Shown here piece by piece: positions 1 through 4,845 of a stretch of DNA of 10,020 nucleotides. The stretch's first letter is position 1, and the number at the start of each line of letters is the position of its first letter. A program made the translations under genes and the position numbers. Below the pieces are notes generated by a model, which was given only the letters and a program-made list of their open reading frames with translations, was not told where the DNA came from and made no database searches. Source of the stretch: Thermomicrobiales bacterium (GTDB taxonomy: Bacteria; Chloroflexota; Chloroflexia; Thermomicrobiales; UBA6265); contig JAUJMG010000087.1 in NCBI GenBank assembly GCA_030446955.1, positions 3,017-13,036 of the forward strand, read 5' to 3'.

Positions 1-520
1 GGCGGGCGTCGGTCCCCGCGATGCGGATGGTTCGACCCCGCAGCGCCATCCCCTGCTCGGGGGTCGCGACTCCTTGAAGGCGGAGCAGGGCCTGACCACC
101 GTGGAACCGGACTCCAAGGAGCCGACGCGGCTCTGGCTCGTCACCAACGTAGACGTGCTTCAACGTGGTGAGATGCTCGGGGTCATCCGTGAACAAACGC
201 AACTTGAGTTCGCCTTGGAGGCCGTGAACGCCAACCAGCGCCCCCAGCGCCAGGCGAACCTGCTCGAGCGGGGTGGCGGGATCCGGCCCGGCGCTGTCAA
301 TGAGACGCTGCCCACGTGATGGACGCAGCACCCGCTTCGCCCGCGCCTCGGCTCGGCCCCTGTTCGATCGGGACCGGGGGGGCGTCTCAGCTGCCGGCCC
401 CCCGCCTGATGAGGCGGAGCCAGCTACACTCGTCTCCCGTCGGGGGGGCTCGCCTGGACTTGAGCGCCTCTCGGGACTAGCCTCCTGCGGGGAGACACGA
501 GCCACAGCGCCGTCCGCCAT
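1..520 (-). CDS. rimM: Ribosome maturation factor RimM, 5' part (runs off the left edge)
   Basis: RimM binds ribosomal protein S19 in the 30S head and helps late 16S rRNA processing. Reading the minus strand from ATG at 520 gives an open frame of 173 codons to the window edge with no stop. Residues 88-173 match the RimM N-terminal barrel: VRLALGALVGVHGLQGELK, then LFTDDPEHL, an HVYVGDEPEPRR strand, FHGGQALLRLQGV and ALRGRTIRI. The first ~87 residues are an unusual leader rich in Pro, Ser, Gly, Arg and Ala, probably disordered; most RimM proteins start within about 10-20 residues of the barrel. GAGAGG lies 10 nt before the ATG. A GTG at codon 64 is an alternative start that would remove most of the leader. 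It is the third gene of the rpsP-khpA-rimM operon, 100 bp after khpA. The PRC-barrel C-terminal half lies outside the window. Identity is secure; the start is moderately sure. Confidence 0.9.
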   Translation of the reverse strand, partial: MADGAVARVSPQEASPERRSSPGEPPRRETSVAGSASSGGGPAAETPPRSRSNRGRAEARAKRVLRPSRGQRLIDSAGPDPATPLEQVRLALGALVGVHGLQGELKLRLFTDDPEHLTTLKHVYVGDEPEPRRLLGVRFHGGQALLRLQGVATPEQGMALRGRTIRIAGTDAR

Positions 521-620
521 CTCGGCCGTGCCTCTCGGTTGATCCGAAAGGCTTGGCTTAGCTGCCCGGCGTCGACGGTTGACCTGGGCTTCCGGCGAGC
601 GACCCTGTGGATCGAGTGGT

Positions 621-983
621 CTACCCTTCGATGTCAAGGGAAGCCCGAACATCGTGACGTGCCCCAGCGATCATCACCGCGGTCCGCATTGCCCGGGCAA
701 TTCGACCCTGGCGGCCAATGACCTTGCCGAGTTCCTCCTCCGGGACCTGGAGTCGAAGGTGAACCGCCGATCCGCGTCGCTCGACCGACACACGAACGTC
801 TTCCGGTGCGTCAATGAGGTTGGTCGCCAGGTAAGCCACTAACTCCCGCAGATCCTCCCGGGCATTGTCGGTCGCCCCGCCAGCGTCCTCACTTGCCTCA
901 GATTCGTGGGCGTCAGTCTCCAATGGATCCTGGTCGGTGTCCACAAGATTGACGTCGTCCCTGGGCGTGTCCGTCATCGTCAC
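621..983 (-). CDS. khpA: KH-domain RNA-binding protein KhpA
   Basis: Small single-KH RNA-binding protein; in Firmicutes KhpA partners KhpB and affects cell elongation and small-RNA function. The KH core is in the C-terminal two thirds: LRELVAYLATNLIDAPEDV, then a strand, then KVIGRQGRIARAMRTAV, with the GxxG RNA-binding loop read as GRQG. Residues 1-42 form an extra acidic leader (Asp/Glu-rich, with many Thr, Ser and Ala); usual KhpA proteins are about 75-80 aa and begin near the LRELV helix. The start drawn is GTG at 983; ATG at 977, two codons later, is equally possible. GAGGG lies 10 nt before the GTG. The TGA of a 6-codon mini-ORF (1000-980) overlaps the start as GTGA. The gene sits between rpsP and rimM, its usual place in many Gram-positive and related bacteria. 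The function is confident, the acidic leader unexplained. Confidence 0.92.
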   Translation of the reverse strand: MTMTDTPRDDVNLVDTDQDPLETDAHESEASEDAGGATDNAREDLRELVAYLATNLIDAPEDVRVSVERRGSAVHLRLQVPEEELGKVIGRQGRIARAMRTAVMIAGARHDVRASLDIEG

Positions 984-1035
984 CCCGTTCGCGCCCTCAT
1001 CAGCGCGTTGACCGGCTCAATGGTGAGAAACGACG

Positions 1036-1114
1036 AAGGGGGTAGACTCGGTGCGTCCACCCCCCTTGTCTCCGGTCTCTACCCGTTGTCTTATACAGAC
1101 CCAGATCGAGACCG
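1036..1114 (-). promoter_or_regulatory. Two stem-loops in the rpsP-khpA spacer
   Basis: In minus-strand RNA sense, the first element (1114-1073) has outer arms CGGTCTC and GAGACCG, a perfect 7-bp inverted repeat, enclosing GTCT-TATAC-AGAC (inner stem written on the plus strand, 1088-1100). The second (1067-1036) has AAGGGGGGTGGAC pairing with GTCTACCCCCTT around a 7-nt loop, with one G bulge and one G-U pair, about 12 bp. No run of T follows either hairpin, so this is not a classic Rho-independent terminator. It could be an RNase processing site, a pause or attenuation element, or a stabiliser that sets the ratio of S16 to KhpA and RimM. The structures are seen; the role is inferred. Confidence 0.55.
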
Positions 1115-1129
1115 ATCGCTGAACAATCC

Positions 1130-1432
1130 TTAGACAGCAGTGCTGGCCGTGGCCGCATCACCGGTGGTATCGCCTTCAGTGGCACGTGGATCGGCCACAA
1201 GGCCGTGTCGGCGGAGAATATCCCGGACAGTGTCCGTCGGCTGAGCCCCATTGCTTAGCCAGTGACGGATCCGGTCTTCCTTCAAGGTGATCGTGGCGGG
1301 CTCGGTGAGGGGATCGTAGAACCCGATCGCCTCAATGAAGCGGCCATCCCGGGGGAACCGGCTTTCCGCAGCCACAATCCGGTAGCTCGGTCGCTTCTTG
1401 GCCCCCATCCGCCGAAGTCGAAGCTTGATCAC
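1130..1432 (-). CDS. rpsP: 30S ribosomal protein S16
   Basis: S16 is a primary binding protein of the small subunit 16S 5' domain. The sequence from GTG at 1432 reads VIKLRLRRMGAKKRPSYRIV, then AAESRFPRDGRFIEAIGFYDPL, the classic S16 N-terminal half, then TLKEDRIRHWLSNGAQPTDTV and a variable acidic, Thr/Ala-rich tail after residue ~85. Length is 100 aa, normal for the family with a short tail. The frame is open upstream to 1519, but the family N-terminus and GAGAGGGG about 8-12 nt before GTG fix the start at 1432. An 8-codon mini-ORF (1455-1429) contains that ribosome binding site and ends in a TGA overlapping the start as GTGA. First gene of the rpsP-khpA-rimM operon, about 160 nt downstream of the promoter at 1598-1627. 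Confidence 0.97.
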   Translation of the reverse strand: MIKLRLRRMGAKKRPSYRIVAAESRFPRDGRFIEAIGFYDPLTEPATITLKEDRIRHWLSNGAQPTDTVRDILRRHGLVADPRATEGDTTGDAATASTAV

Positions 1433-1597
1433 GTGTGCGTACCCCTCTCGCTCATTGGTACTCCGCCCCGGAGGCTCCTCCCATCCGGGCACCGAGGCGG
1501 TTGATGTCAGGTTGGTCACGATTCAGCGGCAGCTTGGCCACCGGAACAATCAAAGCCCACGCACCACAACGCCAGCCGCAGGCCGCAGAACCCGCAG

Positions 1598-1627
1598 ACT
1601 ATAACATGCCTTGCACTCGGGCGTCAG
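1598..1627 (-). promoter_or_regulatory. Probable sigma-70-type promoter of the rpsP operon
   Basis: On the minus strand: -35 CTGACG (plus 1622-1627), 18-nt spacer, -10 TATAGT (plus 1598-1603), preceded by TG one base upstream (TGTTATAGT, an extended -10). The -35 matches TTGACA in four positions and the -10 matches TATAAT in five. Initiation near 1590 would give a ~160-nt leader before the rpsP GTG, which contains GC-rich inverted repeats (CCCGG at 1467-1471 with CCGGG at 1485-1489). Orientation and position fit rpsP well. Confidence 0.6.
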
Positions 1628-1731
1628 CAGCCCGCTACATCCGGCGATCAATTCTCGACACAACAAGCGCCTGTGTGGGAAACCCGATGGCAAGAATGGG
1701 TGAATCCGACGGTCGAACCTCAGTTGCCTGC

Positions 1732-1956
1732 CTACGTGGCAGCGATGGCGCGACGCCGAGGGGTCGTCGAGGTATCAACCGCGGTGGCGCAGCAGGCAAT
1801 GACCATGGCACGAGTCAGGGGGCGGGGCAGGCCGAGCTTGGCGGCCCGGGAGGTGATCTGGCTGGGGCTATGCCGCCCGACGAGGGCCTCCGCGATCACC
1901 TGGCTCGGCCGCAGCGTCGTCGTCTCCAGACCGGTCGGGGCTCGCATGAACGGCAT
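1732..1956 (-). CDS. Weak small ORF, possible helix-turn-helix-like protein or decayed gene
   Basis: A 74-codon minus-strand ORF lying downstream of the promoter at 2059-2087. Residues ~17-46 (RPSQVIAEALVGRHSPSQIT then SRAAKLGLPRPLTR) vaguely recall short Myb/GcrA-like helix-turn-helix segments of the type "graspaqIrsRArkLGL", in which the last helix ends in K-L-G-L. AGAGGATGG lies very close to the ATG (about 4 nt), a poor spacing. The C-terminal half (CCATAVDTSTTPRRRAIAAT) looks random. An alternative overlapping frame (GTG at 2053 to 1868, 61 codons) begins almost at the expected transcription start. Neither frame has convincing family features. This may be a remnant, a non-coding transcript, or chance. 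Low confidence. Confidence 0.22.
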   Translation of the reverse strand: MPFMRAPTGLETTTLRPSQVIAEALVGRHSPSQITSRAAKLGLPRPLTRAMVIACCATAVDTSTTPRRRAIAAT

Positions 1957-2058
1957 CCATCCTCTCTAGCGCAGCACCGAGCAGCTTACGGGGCAGACCC
2001 GATGCGCCAACAAGCCGCACCACCAAGAGCGGCGCAGAATAGGTAGTAGCCACTAACT

Positions 2059-2087
2059 ATCGTATCAGTGTTAATACCTACTGGCAA
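2059..2087 (-). promoter_or_regulatory. Probable promoter reading leftward into a gene-poor stretch
   Basis: Minus strand: -35 TTGCCA (plus 2082-2087), 17-nt spacer, -10 TACGAT (plus 2059-2064). The -35 agrees with the consensus at five of six bases and the -10 at four of six, in the most AT-rich patch of the middle region. Transcription would start near 2052 and run toward 1640, where only weak ORFs are seen. It could drive a small RNA, the weak ORF at 1956, or reach rpsP from farther upstream. Confidence 0.45.
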
Positions 2088-2104
2088 CCGCTGACGGCGG
2101 TTTT
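2086..2104 (+). terminator. Short hairpin with T-tract, possible weak terminator
   Basis: AACCGC (2086-2091), 5-nt loop TGACG, GCGGTT (2097-2102), followed by two more T (GCGGTTTT in all). A perfect 6-bp stem with a very short T-run on the plus strand. There is no obvious plus-strand gene ending here, and its left arm overlaps the -35 box of the minus-strand promoter, so it may act as a regulatory dyad or be chance. Confidence 0.25.
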
Positions 2105-2160
2105 CATGCGGACGTTCCTGTCCCGCCCGCTATCGAACGCGGCAAGAAAGCGCCAGCCGG

Positions 2161-2361
2161 TCAGTCTCCGCCGCCGATCTCTTCTTCGGCCACATCATCA
2201 CCCTCGGCCGCTGCGCTGCCCCCGGAGAGGCCCGGCCCTTCACCTGGATCGCGAGCGGCCCGCCCAGGCGGCTGCGCGATCGCATTTGGGTCCATTCCAT
2301 CACCCGGGGACATCGCTGATGGCTGCTCTTCCTGGGACGGATGAGCGTCGTCGTTCTCCAC
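2161..2361 (-). CDS. Small acidic low-complexity protein, 66 aa, function unknown
   Basis: The start is a GTG at 2361 preceded by GGAAGGAG with a 7-nt spacer, an almost ideal ribosome binding site and the strongest single argument that the gene is real. The protein is very acidic and rich in Gly, Ala, Pro, Asp and Glu: it opens (M)ENDDAHPSQEEQ, has a Pro/Gly-rich centre (GDGMDPNAIAQPPGRAARDP) and ends GDDVAEEEIGGGD. No membrane segment, signal peptide, cysteine or known motif is visible; it is probably disordered. It stands alone: nearest minus-strand neighbours are the promoter at 2087-2059 downstream and unresolved sequence upstream. Direct repeats lie about 50-70 bp upstream. I do not recognise the family. 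Confidence 0.6.
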   Translation of the reverse strand: MENDDAHPSQEEQPSAMSPGDGMDPNAIAQPPGRAARDPGEGPGLSGGSAAAEGDDVAEEEIGGGD

Positions 2362-2409
2362 GGTGGTGCTCCTTCCACATCGTCAGCGTCGTCGCTGCGC
2401 TCACTCGAA

Positions 2410-2440
2410 GCTTTGAGACGAGACGCTTTGAACGTTGAAC
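2410..2440. repeat. Short direct repeats upstream of the 66-aa gene
   Basis: GCTTTGA occurs at 2410-2416 and again at 2425-2431, a 15-nt period, with GAGAC repeated between them (GAGACGAGACG) and TTGAACG twice in 2428-2441 (TTTGAACGTTGAACGC). The cluster lies 50-80 bp upstream of the GTG at 2361, a reasonable distance for regulator sites or a promoter, but no clear -35/-10 pair accompanies it. Confidence 0.3.
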
Positions 2441-2498
2441 GCTCCAACCGGGGTCCCAACCACCGCTTGACATGGTGGGCCAGCGTCACGCTCTCGCT

Positions 2499-2752
2499 TC
2501 AGCGCAGCAAGTGTTCCACCGAGAAGCAGCGGTGAGTGGTGATCGTGTAGCGTCCCTGGAGCATGTCCCGCCGCGGCATTTTGGACAGCGCCAGGTGGAC
2601 CGCACCCGGTCAATGAGGTCAGGGCACGGGGCTGTAGGAACAGATTGCAACGGGATTCCGGGTCCAGGGACAAAGGGATTTCTGCGGAGTATGATCCTGC
2701 TTCTGTTATTACCCTGACTGAGCGTGTAAAGGGGGCAAGTGAAGTTGGTCAC
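2499..2752 (-). pseudogene. Possible frameshifted zinc-ribbon mini-gene
   Basis: One minus-strand frame (from GTG 2752) contains RVRSTWRCPKCRGG near 2600-2570. The frame one base back continues RRDMLQGRYTITTH, then RCFSVEHLLR, and stops at 2499. Joined across a single-base shift near 2570, the two give a CPKC knuckle followed about 15 residues later by HRC, the spacing of a small zinc-binding fold, with a plausible hydrophobic tail. Either half alone is unremarkable: the 3' half could be a 26-codon ORF from ATG 2579 with no ribosome binding site. This may be a gene broken by a one-base deletion, a sequencing error, or coincidence. I do not recognise a family. Confidence 0.25.
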
Positions 2753-2964
2753 AAACCATAGTCGTCGCGAAACGACCCGAGATGGCGGTTATGCTCACTG
2801 CCTCTCTCCCAATAACGCTCGCTCAATGTGAGGTTCGGAACGGGTCTGGAAGGAAATTCGCCGCGCAGCCGGTGGGTCTGCTCAGACGCCGACCCGCATC
2901 CGTCCTGAGACCCCACACGGTGAGCACCGCCAGGGGTCAACAGATGGATCGGCAAGCGGTTCTG

Positions 2965-2988
2965 AGACAATGAAGCGCTTTGGTGTCT
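2965..2988. promoter_or_regulatory. 24-bp imperfect palindrome, candidate operator of the isomerase gene
   Basis: The core AAGCGCTT (2973-2980) is a perfect 8-bp palindrome; concentric with it are arms AGACA (2965-2969) and TGTCT (2984-2988). In all, 18 of 24 positions are symmetric around 2976.5. A further AGACA follows at 2994-2998. A centre of AAGCGCTT is like many LacI/GalR/CcpA-type operators, which are common before sugar genes. It lies 28-51 bp before the preferred isomerase start at 3016, a suitable position for repression. No regulator gene is in the window. Confidence 0.45.
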
Positions 2989-3015
2989 GTTCGAGACAAA
3001 GACGGGGGACGAAGG

Positions 3016-3840
3016 TTGCAACGACTCGCCAGGGATAACCGGCCGCTCCACTTCGGCACCAACTTCAAGATGCATCAGACGCCCGAGGAGACAGCCCGGT
3101 TTCTCGCTGAACTTGCGCCCAGGGTAGACCGTGTTCCCGACAGGGTCCGGCTCTTCGTGATCCCGCCATTCACCTCCTTGCCCGCGGCCATCGCCGCACG
3201 GGAACACTCGGGGCTAACGTCGCGGGTCTGGATCGGGGCACAGAACGTTCACTGGGCAGGTGAGGGCGCCTACACCGGGGAAATCTCGGTTCGGATGTTG
3301 ACGTCGATCGGCGTGGATTTTGTGCTTCTTGGCCATGCGGAACGACGAGGCCACTTCGGTGAGACGGACGAGGCACTCGCGAAGAAGGTGCCGGCGGCAC
3401 TGGACGCTGGGTTGCGGGTGCTGCTTTGCGTCGGAGAGACGGCCGAGGAGAAGGCATTCGGTGTGGGGCCGGAGACGGTGATCCGGCAACTCAAGATCGC
3501 CCTCCACACTGTAGGTGCGGACGCTCTATCCCGACTCCTGATCGGCTACGAGCCGGTCTGGTCCATCGGCGCTGGTGGCACACCGGCGCGGCCCGAGGAT
3601 GTGATGGAGACGGTGGTTCCGCTTCGGCGCGCGCTCGGTGAGCAGTTTGGAGAAGCAGGAGGAAGCGTTCCCATCCTCTATGGCGGCAGCGTCGCCCCGG
3701 AGAACTGCGGCGACTTCGTCACCCTGGAGGAGATCGATGGGCTCTTCGTCGGCCGTGCCGCCTGGCAAGTCGAGGGATTCGAGCGGGTGCTTGAGGCGGC
3801 TCTGGCGGCTCGGGGTGAGGCCAGCGGTTACCGGGATTGA
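3016..3840 (+). CDS. Triosephosphate isomerase family protein, possibly a tetrulose-phosphate isomerase (EryH/LerI-like)
   Basis: TIM-barrel aldose-ketose isomerase. Catalytic residues are present: Asn16 and Lys18 in FGTNFKM, His107 in LLGHAERR, Glu179 in GYEPVWSIG, and the phosphate-binding YGGSV at 222-226, so it should be active. Several features depart from ordinary glycolytic TpiA and agree with my memory of the paralogue branch that isomerises L-erythrulose 1-phosphate (EryH of Brucella/Rhizobium, LerI of mycobacteria): LFVIPPFT, IGAQNVHWAGEGAYTGEIS, ENCGDFVTLEEIDGLFVGRA and the AWQVEGFERVL end. Ordinary TpiA has SERR, not AERR. The frame is open from TTG 2980 and GTG 2983, but only TTG 3016 has a purine-rich site (GGGGGA, 6 nt before), and the earlier starts overlap the palindrome; the start is uncertain. 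Convergent with the aldolase, 33 bp apart. A glycolytic role cannot be excluded. Confidence 0.85.
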   Translation: MQRLARDNRPLHFGTNFKMHQTPEETARFLAELAPRVDRVPDRVRLFVIPPFTSLPAAIAAREHSGLTSRVWIGAQNVHWAGEGAYTGEISVRMLTSIGVDFVLLGHAERRGHFGETDEALAKKVPAALDAGLRVLLCVGETAEEKAFGVGPETVIRQLKIALHTVGADALSRLLIGYEPVWSIGAGGTPARPEDVMETVVPLRRALGEQFGEAGGSVPILYGGSVAPENCGDFVTLEEIDGLFVGRAAWQVEGFERVLEAALAARGEASGYRD

Positions 3841-3873
3841 TGGGCGATCGGTGGCATCCTCGCTGGTCAGACG

Positions 3874-4605
3874 TCAGATAGGAAGCCACGGAAACTTCCC
3901 GGTATGACGCCGGCAGGATTCACCGTCTGGGCCGCCACTACGTGCCGTCGGCTGACCGTAGGAGGCCAGGAAGCGCTCCCTCATCTCGGGGATGAGGTCT
4001 TCCGGGACGAGGTACGGCTCCCGCCCACCGTTCGCCGCGAGAGCATGCACATAAACCTTTGCAGCTTCCTCGACAATCTCCGCCACCATGAGCGCCTCGG
4101 CGAAATCCTTACCGAACGCGATCAGGCCGTGATTACGCAGGATCACGGCGAGGCCACGGTGATCGAGTACTTCCAACACGCTCTCACCCAAATCCGACGT
4201 GCCGGTTAAGCCGTAACGCGTGACAGGCACGCCCGCGCCGAGGACCAGCGTGATTTCCGTGAGGATGGGCGGCAGCGCATCCCGGATCGTACTGACCACC
4301 GTCGAGAAGTGGGAGTGCGTGTGGACAATGGCGCCAACATGGGGCCGCTGCCGATAAATCATCGTGTGGAGCGGGGTTTCGCTGCTCGGTTTGCGACAAC
4401 TGTCCTGAATCTTCCCCTGATCGTCGAGGACAACCACGTCTTCAGCGGTTACCGCTGCATAGGGCATCCCGCTGGGAGAGATCGCGATCAACCCGGATTC
4501 CGCGTCGCGGATGCTCATGTTGCCGGCCGTCCCGTGCACGATGCCAAGCTCCAGAGCATTCATCCCAACCCGGACCACCTGCTCCCGCAGCTCCGCCAAC
4601 AGCAC
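3874..4605 (-). CDS. Class II aldolase, L-fuculose-phosphate aldolase-like
   Basis: Zinc-dependent aldolase/epimerase of the FucA/AraD/adducin fold, 243 aa. The likely reaction is retro-aldol cleavage of a sugar 1-phosphate to DHAP and an aldehyde (lactaldehyde for FucA). Visible landmarks: HGTAGNMSIR (24-33), SPSG (43-46) for phosphate binding, the catalytic acid/base Glu76 in SSETPLH, zinc ligands His95 and His97 in VHTHSH, and the third histidine His159 in LRNHGLIAFG. Start: GTG at 4605 preceded by GGAAGGAGG with about 6 nt spacing. The C-terminal ~25 residues (after FLASYGQP) are an extra basic tail. AraD-type epimerase is less likely from the motif pattern, but the exact sugar cannot be told; L-fuculose, L-rhamnulose, L-ribulose or L-xylulose phosphates are all possible. 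It lies 240 bp downstream of glpD on the same strand and converges with the isomerase. Confidence 0.85.
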   Translation of the reverse strand: MLLAELREQVVRVGMNALELGIVHGTAGNMSIRDAESGLIAISPSGMPYAAVTAEDVVVLDDQGKIQDSCRKPSSETPLHTMIYRQRPHVGAIVHTHSHFSTVVSTIRDALPPILTEITLVLGAGVPVTRYGLTGTSDLGESVLEVLDHRGLAVILRNHGLIAFGKDFAEALMVAEIVEEAAKVYVHALAANGGREPYLVPEDLIPEMRERFLASYGQPTARSGGPDGESCRRHTGKFPWLPI

Positions 4606-4698
4606 GCGGTTCCTCCTTCCAGTTTAAATACTCGCTCATATCCCGATCGCCCGGATCATGCCCCGTCGTAGGGCGGTCTGACGGCATGCGCGGAGACG

Positions 4699-4715
4699 CC
4701 CGGACACGATCCGGG
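4699..4715. promoter_or_regulatory. GC-rich palindrome between glpD and the aldolase gene
   Basis: CCCGGA (4699-4704), 5-nt loop CACGA, TCCGGG (4710-4715): a perfect 6-bp inverted repeat about 95 bp upstream of the aldolase GTG and 130 bp after the glpD stop (both read leftward). A CCCGGA half-site recurs nearby at about 4649-4654. There is no T-run in either direction, so an operator or a transcript hairpin is more likely than an intrinsic terminator. I see no convincing -35/-10 pair in the 240-bp spacer. Confidence 0.3.
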
Positions 4716-4845
4716 TCATCAAGATGGGGAAGGAAACATTCGGTTCCGCAGGTGTGTTCAAGCGCGGGATCCGGACTCTGACGACTGCTCCTTGCAGAAC
4801 GCAGAAGCTATCAACGCCCCTTAACCGTTGTGGGAAGAGCAGCGG

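Larger units (their letters stand above)
2362..2979. other. Gene-poor stretch before the isomerase gene
   Basis: Apart from the direct repeats, the zinc-ribbon candidate and the operator-like palindrome listed separately, I find no convincing gene. Long frames here overlap each other on both strands and lack family features or ribosome binding sites. Small inverted repeats include CACCG/CGGTG (2517-2534, 8-nt loop) and GTCGT/ACGAC (about 2761-2776, 6-nt loop). No tRNA fold and no riboswitch that I know of is visible. Confidence 0.5.

Noticed and set aside
1433..1519. Longer rpsP start giving 29 extra residues
   Set aside because: S16 conservation begins at VIKLRLRR, and the ribosome binding site sits before GTG 1432; the extra residues do not resemble any S16 N-terminus.
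1690..1725. GGTTCGACC-like T-arm sequence suggesting a tRNA or tmRNA
   Set aside because: The flanking five-base arms do not pair and no acceptor or anticodon stem could be built.
1435..2046. 203-codon plus-strand ORF
   Set aside because: Overlaps the rpsP leader and promoter antisense; composition is Gly/Arg/Ala noise, without a ribosome binding site or domain.
2749..3207. 152-codon minus-strand ORF
   Set aside because: Runs antisense into the isomerase coding start, no motif and no convincing start region.
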